From assembly GCA_949948735.1 (NCBI GenBank), contig CATLGV010000004.1:62001-126000 (forward strand): a stretch of 64,000 bases of DNA, in the 5' to 3' direction. Shown here piece after piece: positions 25,497 to 33,416 of the stretch. Every line of letters begins with the position of its first letter. Position 1 is the stretch's first letter. The position numbers and the translations under genes were made by a program. The DNA is from an uncultured Lachnospiraceae bacterium (GTDB lineage: Bacteria > Bacillota > Clostridia > Lachnospirales > Lachnospiraceae). The notes beneath the pieces are model-generated. The model searched no databases. It saw only the letters and a list, made by a program, of their open reading frames with translations, and had not been told where the DNA came from.

Positions 25497-26507
25497 ATGG
25501 CAGAAAAAGATGAGTTAAAAGGAATACAGAAGGCGGCTATCCTGCTGATAGCGCTCGGGCCTGAGAAATCCTCCCTGATATTTAAGCACTTAAAGGAAGA
25601 GGAGATCGAGGACCTTACATTGGAGATTGCCAATACAAAGAGTATTACGCCTCAGATAAAGGAAAAAGTTATCAACGAGTTTTATGAGGTGTGTCTGGCG
25701 CAGCAGTATATCGCGGAGGGCGGTATCGGCTATGCAAAGGAGCTCTTGGAGAAGGCGCTTGGTTCAGACAAGGCCATGGATGTTATCGGCAAGCTGACAG
25801 CGTCATTGCAGGTAAAGCCGTTTGAATTTGTCAAGAAAACGGATGCGTCACAGCTTTTGAACTTTATTCAGGATGAGCATCCGCAGACAATTGCTTTGAT
25901 TTTGTCTTATCTGTCTTCGGGACAGGCTGCGACAATCCTTGGCGCGCTGGCGCCGGAGAAGCAGGCAGATGTAGCCAAGCGTATTGCGATTATGGACAGA
26001 ACCAGTCCGGATGTCATCAAAGAAGTGGAAAGAGTGCTCGAATCGAAGCTGTCCTCGCTTGTTAATCAGGATTACACGATTATCGGCGGTGTCGATGCGG
26101 TTGTAGAGATTTTGAATACCGTGGACAGAGGTACGGAAAAGCATATTATGGAAACGCTCGAAGTGGAGGAGCCGGAGCTTGCAGACGAGATCCGGAAGAA
26201 GATGTTCGTATTCGAGGATATTCTCCTTCTCGACGACAGATCCATCCAGCGTGTGCTTAGGGATGTCGACAATAATGACCTTGCGATTGCCTGCAAGGGC
26301 TCCAATGAAGAAGTGCAGGGCGCGATTTTCAGCAATATGTCCAAGCGTCTTGCCGAGATGATCAAGGAAGATATGGAATTTATGGGTCCTGTCAGAATGA
26401 AGGACGTGGAAGAGGCGCAGCAGAAGATAGTAAACATTATCAGAAAGCTGGAAGACAGTGGCGAGATTGTTATTTCCAGAGGCGGAGGTGACGAGATAGT
26501 TGTCTAA
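25497..26507 (+). CDS. fliG: Flagellar motor switch protein FliG
   Basis: The 336-residue protein is the rotor subunit that meets the stator. The N-terminal FliF-binding domain starts KGIQKAAILLIALGPEKSS. The middle domain has the EHPQT motif in QDEHPQTIALILSYL. The C-terminal torque helix contains IQRVLRDVDNNDLAIACKGS with the charged residues used in rotation. It overlaps fliH by 8 bp, indicating coupled translation. Confidence 0.96.
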   Translation: MAEKDELKGIQKAAILLIALGPEKSSLIFKHLKEEEIEDLTLEIANTKSITPQIKEKVINEFYEVCLAQQYIAEGGIGYAKELLEKALGSDKAMDVIGKLTASLQVKPFEFVKKTDASQLLNFIQDEHPQTIALILSYLSSGQAATILGALAPEKQADVAKRIAIMDRTSPDVIKEVERVLESKLSSLVNQDYTIIGGVDAVVEILNTVDRGTEKHIMETLEVEEPELADEIRKKMFVFEDILLLDDRSIQRVLRDVDNNDLAIACKGSNEEVQGAIFSNMSKRLAEMIKEDMEFMGPVRMKDVEEAQQKIVNIIRKLEDSGEIVISRGGGDEIVV

Positions 26508-27429
26508 AGGCAGTGTACTGAAATCCGGATGGGTGGTGGTAAACCCAGCCGATACAAGAGTGATTGACTCAAATGCGCTGGCGGAGCTGAAGCTAAAAGA
26601 GCTTTCGGATAAGCTTGCGCAGCAGTATGGCGAAGAGCCGGAGTTCGCGGAGGGTTTTTCACAGGGAATTGACGCGGCGCAGGTTTCCGAGCTGGTGGGG
26701 AACGATATCAATATTATCGGCGGTGAGGATGCCTCCTTTGCGGCGGAGGACGCGGACGGACAGCAGGATATGCCCAGGCAGCCAGCGGCAGCTCCGCAGG
26801 AGGAGCTGATTTTGGAGGCACAGGCGCAAATCGAGCAGATGAAGCAGGAGGCGATGGCCGAGATCGAACAGGCAAGAGCGCAGGCTCTGGAGGAAGGCAA
26901 AGCGGCCGGTTATCAGGAGGGCCTGGAGCTTGGCCGGAAGGAAGGCTTTGAGCAGGGACACAGGGACGGGCTTGACAGCGTGGCCGAGGAGCGGGAACAG
27001 GCTTTGGCCGAGGCGGAGGCAGCGCGTGCCGGCATGGAACAGGAATACCAGCGCAAGCTTAAAGAGATGGAGCCGGTATTTATTGATACCCTCACCGGAA
27101 TATATGAGCATATATTCCATGTAAAGCTTCAGAACTCACGGGATATTATTGTATATCTGATTCAGAACACCATGAAGAATATCGAGGGGAACAGCTCTTA
27201 TTTGATTCATGTATCTAAGGAGGACTATCCGTTTGCGAGTATGCAGAAAAAGGAGCTGGTACAGAATACAAGCATTGCGATAGATACTGTGGAGATTGTT
27301 GAGGACGCGACGCTGAACAGAAACGAGTGTATGATAGAGACGGGCAACGGCGTTTTTGACTGCAGTCTTGGTACACAGCTGGAGGCCTTGAACGAGGAGC
27401 TTCGGCTGTTGTCCTATGAACCCGATTAG
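26500..27429 (+). CDS. fliH: Flagellar export-apparatus protein FliH
   Basis: This 309-residue protein is the regulatory partner of the export ATPase FliI. A variable acidic N-terminus is followed by a long Ala/Glu/Gln-rich coiled coil (about 105-200). The C-terminal FliI-binding domain (HVKLQNSRDIIVYLIQNTMK, CMIETGNGVFDCSLGTQLEA) closes the protein. It begins at TTG 26500 inside the fliG end, with GGAGGTG (26484-26490) 9 bases before. The end overlaps the longest possible fliI frame. Confidence 0.87.
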   Translation: MSKGSVLKSGWVVVNPADTRVIDSNALAELKLKELSDKLAQQYGEEPEFAEGFSQGIDAAQVSELVGNDINIIGGEDASFAAEDADGQQDMPRQPAAAPQEELILEAQAQIEQMKQEAMAEIEQARAQALEEGKAAGYQEGLELGRKEGFEQGHRDGLDSVAEEREQALAEAEAARAGMEQEYQRKLKEMEPVFIDTLTGIYEHIFHVKLQNSRDIIVYLIQNTMKNIEGNSSYLIHVSKEDYPFASMQKKELVQNTSIAIDTVEIVEDATLNRNECMIETGNGVFDCSLGTQLEALNEELRLLSYEPD

Positions 27430-27451
27430 TGTCATGCCGGAGAAGGATGGA

Positions 27452-28774
27452 ATGGAAACAGCGATATCTTTTGATAAATATTTGACTGTATTAAATAAAT
27501 CTTTTTTTAAAAAGCTTGGAAAAGTGGCAAACGTTGTGGGACTGACGATTGAGTCGGCGGGGCCGGATGCCAAAATGGGCGATTTGTGTAAGATATATAC
27601 GGATTCCGACAAGAAAAATGGCATTCTGGCAGAGGTTGTCGGCTTTAAGGACGGGAAGACCCTGTTGATGCCCTACGAGGAAACAGAGGGCATCGGACTG
27701 GGCTGTATCGTGGAGAATATGAATTATCCGCTCAGTGTGTCGGTTGGGGACAGTCTTTTGGGGAAGACGCTTGACGGGCTTGGCAGATGCATCGACGGGT
27801 ATGTGCCCGACCCGCATACAGTGAAGAGATACCCGCTGGAGGCGCCGCCGCCGGACCCGATGAGCAGGACCATCATCAGCGAGGTGCTCTCTTTGGGCGT
27901 AAAGGCCGTTGACGGACTGATCACGGTAGGCAAAGGGCAGCGTATCGGTATTTTTGCGGGCTCCGGCGTAGGTAAATCTACGCTGATGGGCATGTTTGCG
28001 AGAAATACCAGGGCAGATATCAATGTGATTGCGTTGATCGGGGAGCGCGGCCGTGAGGTGCGCGAGTTTATAGAAAGGGACCTTGGCGAGGAGGGCATGC
28101 GCCGCTCTATTGTCGTGGTCGCTACCTCTGACAGACCTGCCCTGGAGCGCAACAAGGCGGCAAAGACTGCAACCGCAATAGCGGAGTATTTTCGCGATCA
28201 GGGAAAGGACGTCCTGCTTATGATGGATTCCCTTACGCGTTTTTCGATGGCACAGCGGGAAATCGGGCTTGCCAGCGGAGAACCGCCTGTGACGCGCGGT
28301 TATCCGCCGAGCGTATATTCCGAGATGCCAAGGCTTCTGGAGCGCGCGGGCTGCTCGGAACGGGGGTCTATTACAGGATTATATACGGTTTTGGTTGAGG
28401 GCGAGGACTTCAACGAGCCGATATGCGATACGGCACGAAGCATTCTCGACGGGCATATTATGTTGACGAGGAAGCTGGCGAACAGAAACCACTATCCGGC
28501 GATCGATATTCTGCAGAGTATATCCAGATGCATGTCGATGGTGGCGACGCGGGAGCATAAGGCGGCCGCGGGAAAGCTCAAAAATATTATGGCTACTTAT
28601 AATGAGGCGGAGGATTTGATCAATATCGGCGCCTACAAAAAGGGAAGCAATCCGAACATAGACCGGGCAATCAGCAAGATTGACGAGGTAAACGAATATC
28701 TGTTACAGGAGACGGAGGAGAAAATCAATTTTGAGGAATCCGTAGAGCTGCTGGAAGCACTTTTTTCCGAATAA
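27452..28774 (+). CDS. fliI: Flagellum-specific ATPase FliI
   Basis: The 440-residue protein is the ATPase of the flagellar type III export system and resembles F1-ATPase beta. Walker A is GIFAGSGVGKSTLMGMF near residue 169, Walker B is VLLMMDSLTRFSMAQREIG, and the RGYPPSVYSEMPRLLERAG segment is present. ATG 27452 is selected because GGAGAAGG (27439-27446) lies 5 bases before it, giving the usual family length; ATG 27416 within fliH would add 12 residues. Confidence 0.95.
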   Translation: METAISFDKYLTVLNKSFFKKLGKVANVVGLTIESAGPDAKMGDLCKIYTDSDKKNGILAEVVGFKDGKTLLMPYEETEGIGLGCIVENMNYPLSVSVGDSLLGKTLDGLGRCIDGYVPDPHTVKRYPLEAPPPDPMSRTIISEVLSLGVKAVDGLITVGKGQRIGIFAGSGVGKSTLMGMFARNTRADINVIALIGERGREVREFIERDLGEEGMRRSIVVVATSDRPALERNKAAKTATAIAEYFRDQGKDVLLMMDSLTRFSMAQREIGLASGEPPVTRGYPPSVYSEMPRLLERAGCSERGSITGLYTVLVEGEDFNEPICDTARSILDGHIMLTRKLANRNHYPAIDILQSISRCMSMVATREHKAAAGKLKNIMATYNEAEDLINIGAYKKGSNPNIDRAISKIDEVNEYLLQETEEKINFEESVELLEALFSE

Positions 28775-28790
28775 AGGATGGGGATAACAG

Positions 28791-29249
28791 ATGGCGGTTT
28801 TTCGCTATAAGATGCAGGGAATCCTTGATATTAAGGAGAAGCTGGAAAATGAAGCAAAGCAGGAATTTGCGCAGGCGAATATGCGGCTTGAGAACGAGAA
28901 GCAGAAGCTGATTGAGCTGCAGAAGCGGCGCAGCGTCTATATGGAGGAAGGCGTGCGGCTGCGGATGTCATTGATTGACGTAAGGAAGATCCGTGAAAAC
29001 AAAATGGCGGTTCTGAAAATGGACGACTACATCAGGGATCAGATGAAGGAGATCAATAAGGCAGCGAAAGCCGTGGAAAAGGCAAGAATTACGCTTCAGG
29101 AGCTGATGAAGGAGCGCAAGGCTCACGAAAAGCTCAAGGAAAACGCCTTTCAGGATTTCCTGAAGGAGGAGCAGGCTGAGGAGAGCAAGGCGATCGATGA
29201 ATTGACGACCTATACGCATGGGCAGAAGCTAATGGAGGAGCACGAATAG
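28791..29249 (+). CDS. fliJ: Flagellar export chaperone FliJ
   Basis: This 152-residue, almost purely coiled-coil protein starts FRYKMQGILDIKEKLENEAK, as in FliJ. In the export gate FliJ forms the central stalk of the FliI hexamer and brings chaperones back to the gate. Sequence identity is low across this family, so the assignment rests on position directly behind fliI, length and coiled-coil character. Confidence 0.85.
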   Translation: MAVFRYKMQGILDIKEKLENEAKQEFAQANMRLENEKQKLIELQKRRSVYMEEGVRLRMSLIDVRKIRENKMAVLKMDDYIRDQMKEINKAAKAVEKARITLQELMKERKAHEKLKENAFQDFLKEEQAEESKAIDELTTYTHGQKLMEEHE

Positions 29250-29250
29250 G

Positions 29251-30126
29251 ATGGCACGCAGAAACGAAAATTTAAGCCCTGACGCACCGGAAATGCAGTT
29301 AAAGCAGGTAAGAGAAAGTCAGAAGCAGTTCAAAAAAGAGCAGAAGAGTCAGAAAAAAGAGGCCAGGAAACGGGCTAAGGAGCTTGAGAATCAGGAACGG
29401 GAGCTTGACGAGCAGATAGAGGGAACCAATGCTTCGGTAGTTGTAGTGACGCTCTTTATTATTTTCATATGGCTTGGCATTTTGTGCCTGCTTATTAAGA
29501 TGGATGTAGGCGGCTTCGGATCCAATATATTGAAGCCTATTTTGCAGGATATTCCGGTGGTAAACAAGATACTGCCCTCGGAATCGGAGACGGAGACAAA
29601 GGATGAACAGGCTTATGGCGGGTACAACAGTCTGAAGGAAGCAGTGGATGAGATTAACCGTCTGGAGAAACAGATGGAGCAGCTGCAGAATACAAACGCG
29701 ACTTACTCCGAACAGATCGATGTACTGCAGGCGGAGGTTGAAAGGCTCGGGACATTTGAGGCGAGGATGGATGCCTTTCAGGAGGTTAAGGAGCGGTTTT
29801 TCGAAGAGGTAGTCTACGCTGAGAACGGACCGGGGCCGGAGGAGTACCGCAAGTACTATGAAGAAATGGATCCTGCCACAGCGGAGGCGCTCTATAAGCA
29901 GGTAATCCAGAGCGAGGCGGTCAGTGCGCGGATGAAGGATTACGCGGCGACCTTCAGCGGCATGGAGGCGGCGGATGCCGCGGATATTCTTGAGAATATG
30001 ACGGACAGTCTCGAACTGGCGGCGGAAATTCTCGACACACTGGATGCAACGAGCAGAGGCGCCATTATGGCGGAAATGGATCCGGCCGTAGCGGCGCGGG
30101 TAGCAAAGCTTTTAAGGCCGAACTAG
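29251..30126 (+). CDS. MotE-like flagellar protein (YlxF family)
   Basis: The 291-residue protein has a charged cytoplasmic coil, one membrane segment (about 63-83, SVVVVTLFIIFIWLGILCLL) and an extracellular coiled coil (about 125-175). The C-terminal domain resembles the N-terminal domain of the MgtE magnesium transporter (MEAADAADILENMTDSLEL, ATSRGAIMAEMDPAVAARV). This layout is that of MotE/YlxF, found between fliJ and fliK and thought to help stator assembly. It starts one base after the fliJ stop region. Confidence 0.82.
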   Translation: MARRNENLSPDAPEMQLKQVRESQKQFKKEQKSQKKEARKRAKELENQERELDEQIEGTNASVVVVTLFIIFIWLGILCLLIKMDVGGFGSNILKPILQDIPVVNKILPSESETETKDEQAYGGYNSLKEAVDEINRLEKQMEQLQNTNATYSEQIDVLQAEVERLGTFEARMDAFQEVKERFFEEVVYAENGPGPEEYRKYYEEMDPATAEALYKQVIQSEAVSARMKDYAATFSGMEAADAADILENMTDSLELAAEILDTLDATSRGAIMAEMDPAVAARVAKLLRPN

Positions 30127-30133
30127 ATACACC

Positions 30134-30161
30134 TAATGTTTTACGGGGAAATTACCGATAT
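30134..30161 (+). promoter_or_regulatory. Possible sigma-D (FliA-type) promoter ahead of fliK
   Basis: TAAT (30134-30137), a 16-base spacer and ACCGATAT (30154-30161) resemble TAAA-N15/16-GCCGATAT. The leader to fliK then contains the hairpin GAAACGC-12-GCGTTTC (30185-30210). A second -10-like GTCGATAA (30169-30176) has no matching -35. Confidence 0.4.
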
Positions 30162-30256
30162 ATATTATGTCGATAATTTATAGAGAAACGCTGTCTGACG
30201 GCGGCGTTTCGGACACAACGCTGCACATTGGCAATTAAAGAAAGGAGGAATGGTGA

Positions 30257-31756
30257 ATGGCAAATGCGACCGTAGGAAAAGCGGCATTTGAGCCGAATTT
30301 GGCGTTAAGCGCGGTGGCAAAAAATCAGAAGACGGCAGGCATTACGCAGGATTTTGGCAATGTTCTTGACAAGACCAGCCAGAATCTGAAGCAGTCGGAT
30401 TCCCAGGTAGGAACAGCAAAGCCTTCTGACAGCAAGAGCACTCAGAAGACGGAGGTATCCAAGGAGCCGGTAAACCGCAAGGATCCTGTAAGCGAGACGT
30501 CCACACAAAAGGAGCCGACAGAGGAGACTCCGGTACAGGAGATTACGGAGTCGGCAGCGGAAGAGGCTGTGGATACGGAGGCGGCCGAGGAAGCGATGGA
30601 GTCGGTAAAACAGATTATCGAGGAAATCAAGAAGCTTTTGGGTGTGTCCGAGGAGGAAATCACGGATGCGATGGAACGTATCGGACTGCAGGCGTTTGCA
30701 CTGCTTGATTCTGACAACATGGCACAGCTGCTGGCGGCTGTTACCGGACAGGATACGACAATCGGTCTTGTAGCGGATGAGGGGCTGTACGCGGCATTGC
30801 AGGAGCTGATAGGAGTTGTGGATTTACAGGCAGGCAGCTTGGCCGAAGAGCTGGGGCTGACGCAGGAGGAGCTGGAGGCTGTACTTCAAAAGCTGGAGGC
30901 GGCGATGACAGCACCGGAGGAGAACGGCGTGCAGGAAGGCATGCTTGAAGAGGCTTCACAGGAAAGCCAGAGCAAAGCGGTTCCCGCAGAGACAGCAGAG
31001 CAGGCGGCGCCGGTGGTAGTTGTCGAGGATAAGATTTCGACAAACCAGAAGGAGCTTTCGCAGCTTGGTCAGTCTCCGGAGAGCGAGGCCGGTAAGGATG
31101 CAACCGTGAATTTGTCCTCACAGTCACAGAAGGCCCATGAGGATAAGCATGAGGCGAAGGATAATGGACAGCAGCAAAATAACCTTCTGCAGAATTACCA
31201 GAATAATCCGAACGAGGCAGTGCAGACAGCGGCCGAAGCTGTAGTGGAGCGGTATACTTCCGTAGATACGGAAAATATTCTCAGGCAGATTGCGGATATG
31301 GTAAAGATTGTGAAGGGTGAAGAGCTTACCGAGATGGAATTGCAGCTGCATCCCGCGAGTCTTGGCACCGTCAATGTATCGCTCACGACAAAGGGCGGCG
31401 TGGTTACGGCTGAGTTTCTCACGCAGAACGAGATGGTGAAGAACGCGATAGAGGCACAGGCGGCACAGCTTCAGGCAAGCCTTGAAGAACAGGGCGTGAA
31501 GGTGGAGGCTATCGAGGTGTCCGTAGCAAGTCATCAGCTTGAGAGAAATCTTGAAGAGGACAGCAGACAGCAGCAAAGCGGGGAGCAGGATCAGCAGGCG
31601 GAACGCGTGCGCGGCACAAGAAAGAACAGCATCAACTTCAATTCCTTTGAGGATGACGAGGAGCTGCTCGAAGAGATGCAGGGCGCCGATGATGCGACGC
31701 GCATCGCGATGGAGATGATGGCAATCAACGGAAATTCCATGGATTTATTGGCATAA
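30257..31756 (+). CDS. fliK: Flagellar hook-length control protein FliK
   Basis: The 499-residue protein is secreted and measures hook length. The N-terminal two thirds are low-complexity (Glu, Thr, Ala, Gln), as in other FliK proteins. The conserved C-terminal domain at about 345-430 has ELTEMELQLHPASLGTVNVS, and VTAEFLTQNEMVKNAIEAQA follows, switching export specificity from hook to filament. The very acidic tail ends EDDEELLEEMQGADDATRI. AAAGGAGG lies before the start. Confidence 0.88.
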   Translation: MANATVGKAAFEPNLALSAVAKNQKTAGITQDFGNVLDKTSQNLKQSDSQVGTAKPSDSKSTQKTEVSKEPVNRKDPVSETSTQKEPTEETPVQEITESAAEEAVDTEAAEEAMESVKQIIEEIKKLLGVSEEEITDAMERIGLQAFALLDSDNMAQLLAAVTGQDTTIGLVADEGLYAALQELIGVVDLQAGSLAEELGLTQEELEAVLQKLEAAMTAPEENGVQEGMLEEASQESQSKAVPAETAEQAAPVVVVEDKISTNQKELSQLGQSPESEAGKDATVNLSSQSQKAHEDKHEAKDNGQQQNNLLQNYQNNPNEAVQTAAEAVVERYTSVDTENILRQIADMVKIVKGEELTEMELQLHPASLGTVNVSLTTKGGVVTAEFLTQNEMVKNAIEAQAAQLQASLEEQGVKVEAIEVSVASHQLERNLEEDSRQQQSGEQDQQAERVRGTRKNSINFNSFEDDEELLEEMQGADDATRIAMEMMAINGNSMDLLA

Positions 31757-31793
31757 CAGTTATGAACATAACAGTAGGAAAGGAGGATGTTAT

Positions 31794-32786
31794 ATGGCAT
31801 TAGTAGCACCTATTGTGGACGGAGTACTCCAGACAAGAACGGATTCGGGGGATTCTCTGGCGGCCAAGAAGAATAACAGCACGATTGACAGTGACATGTT
31901 CCTGTCGCTTCTGGTAGCGGAAATGCAGAATCAGGACCCGTTAGAGCCGACAAGCAACACGGAGTGGGTATCACAGTACGCAACCTTTACACAGGTACAG
32001 AAGATGAGCGAAATGGGCGAGTCGATGGATCAGCTGCGTGCGAACAGCCTGATTGGCAAGGAGGTTGTAGTGAGCTTCCGCAACAGCGCGACAGGCGAGG
32101 TCAACTCCAAGAAGGGTGTTGTTGAGTATGTAAGCGTTGAGGACGGCAAATCTATACTGGTTATTGATGGTGAGAAGTATAAGCTGGATGATTTGGACAG
32201 CGTTATCAGCGATGAGTATTCCAAGGCATATGACCTGTACAGAGAGTTTGTTGCAAAGATGGAGGCGCTGCCGCCGGTTGATTATATCAGCAAGAGCTAT
32301 GCAGACATTATACAGGAGCTTTACGACAGCATAAACAGCATGGACGAATATCAGCAGGGCTTTATGAAGACTTACGCTGCGGATGAGATTGCCGCGCTGG
32401 TAAATTATATCGCAAAGCTGCGTGACGATTTCGGCGTTGAGTTTGTAGATATTTCCCAGAAGAAGGAGACCACGCTGGACGATATTCTGGCAAGCTTTAA
32501 TACCAGAATGGACGCGATTCTTGAGAAGCTGAAGGCGCTCTCTACAACGGTTGAGGAGAACTCAGCGAAAATGGAAGAGCTGAATAATAAGCCTGCGGAA
32601 AAGGTGGTAATTTACGACAAGACGGAGCCTGCGGATAAGGATACCACGGACAAGACGGAGCCTGCGGATAAGGATACTACCGATAAGACGGAGCCTGCGG
32701 ATAAGACAGAGACGCCGGGGGACGCTTCCGGGGGAGAAAACAGCGGGAATGATACGGCCGGCGAAGGAACCGGGTCAGAAGCGTAA
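31794..32786 (+). CDS. flgD: Flagellar hook-capping protein FlgD with a long C-terminal extension
   Basis: FlgD caps the growing hook. The conserved part is residues 30-90 (DSDMFLSLLVAEMQNQDPLE, TEWVSQYATFTQVQKM) plus the small domain SLIGKEVVVSFRNSATGEV to about 145. Typical FlgD ends near 140-230, whereas this one has 330 residues. The extra part is helical (about 145-260), then 2.7 copies of an 11-residue repeat DKTEPADKDTT, then a Gly/Asp/Glu-rich end. A GGAGG site precedes ATG 31794. The extension may be a spacer or wall-spanning tail; no function is known to me. Confidence 0.9.
   Translation: MALVAPIVDGVLQTRTDSGDSLAAKKNNSTIDSDMFLSLLVAEMQNQDPLEPTSNTEWVSQYATFTQVQKMSEMGESMDQLRANSLIGKEVVVSFRNSATGEVNSKKGVVEYVSVEDGKSILVIDGEKYKLDDLDSVISDEYSKAYDLYREFVAKMEALPPVDYISKSYADIIQELYDSINSMDEYQQGFMKTYAADEIAALVNYIAKLRDDFGVEFVDISQKKETTLDDILASFNTRMDAILEKLKALSTTVEENSAKMEELNNKPAEKVVIYDKTEPADKDTTDKTEPADKDTTDKTEPADKTETPGDASGGENSGNDTAGEGTGSEA
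32616..32705 (+). repeat. 33-bp coding tandem repeat in flgD
   Basis: Units at 32616-32648 and 32649-32681 and a partial unit at 32682-32705 encode DKTEPADKDTT. Units differ only at a few wobble positions, so slippage and copy-number variation are likely. Confidence 0.85.
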
Positions 32787-32820
32787 GGCGAAATCAAAAT
32801 TATGGTAAGGAGGAATGCAT

Positions 32821-33216
32821 ATGAATATTGGCAATAACCAATTCCTTTCCATTGAGCAGCTACAGGATACCTACCTAAAACAGCAAAAGGCCGCCAGGGC
32901 CGATAAGACGCCGCAGGGGATGAGCTTTGAGGAAATCCTGCAAAAGCATCAGACGCAGGAAAGCGCCTTGAAATTTTCAAAGCATGCGTCAAACCGGTTA
33001 AGCGACAGAAATATCGAGCTGACGGACGCGCAACTGGAAAGGTTGAACGACGGTACGAAAAAGGCGGGGCAGAAAGGCATCAAGGAAAGTCTTGTGCTGG
33101 TCGATAAGCTTGCTTTTATCGTGAATACCAAGAACAACACAGTGATTACAGCAATGGAACAGACAGAGACAGACGAAAACATATTCACCAATATTGACGG
33201 AGCCGTAATTATTTAA
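32821..33216 (+). CDS. Flagellar operon protein, TIGR02530-like
   Basis: The 131-residue protein is of the small family found between flgD and flgE in Gram-positive flagellar operons. Marker segments are KFSKHASNRLSDRNIELTDA, KAGQKGIKESLVLVDKLAF and NNTVITAM. Its role is unproven; an export or hook-assembly function is presumed from position. ATG 32821 is preferred over ATG 32815 because AAGGAGG (32806-32812) then has 8-base spacing. Confidence 0.85.
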   Translation: MNIGNNQFLSIEQLQDTYLKQQKAARADKTPQGMSFEEILQKHQTQESALKFSKHASNRLSDRNIELTDAQLERLNDGTKKAGQKGIKESLVLVDKLAFIVNTKNNTVITAMEQTETDENIFTNIDGAVII

Positions 33217-33267
33217 ATACAGGCCGGACCTTTTAGGAGGCTTGAATTCCCTGAATGACAGAGGGGA

Positions 33268-33376
33268 AACTGAAAACCTGCGGTTTTCAGTTAGAAGAAC
33301 CTGCGGTTCTTCGCACTGAAGCTTCGAATAAGTAGCGGTTTTTCACACTGAATTTTCGAATAAGCAGCGGTTTTCA
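33268..33376 (+). repeat. Four-copy GCGGTT repeat with two perfect hairpins in the flgE leader
   Basis: AACTGAAAACC-TGC-GGTTTTCAGTT (33268-33292) and GAAGAACC-TGC-GGTTCTTC (33294-33312) are perfect hairpins sharing the loop CCTGCGGTT. They are followed by two imperfect direct repeats of about 32 bp, each holding CACTGAA, TTCGAATAAG and GCGGTTTT (about 33314-33376). Thus GCGGTTYTTC-like cores occur four times. No gene overlaps. The array ends about 25 bp before the flgE ribosome site, so it should be transcribed. Confidence 0.8.
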
Positions 33377-33416
33377 GACATTATGGCGACAGAAAGAATC
33401 AGGAGGTCACTTAATT

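Noticed and set aside
33220-33400. CRISPR array in the flgE leader
   Set aside because: The repeats are too few, unequal in length and partly overlapping, with no spacers of constant size and no cas genes.
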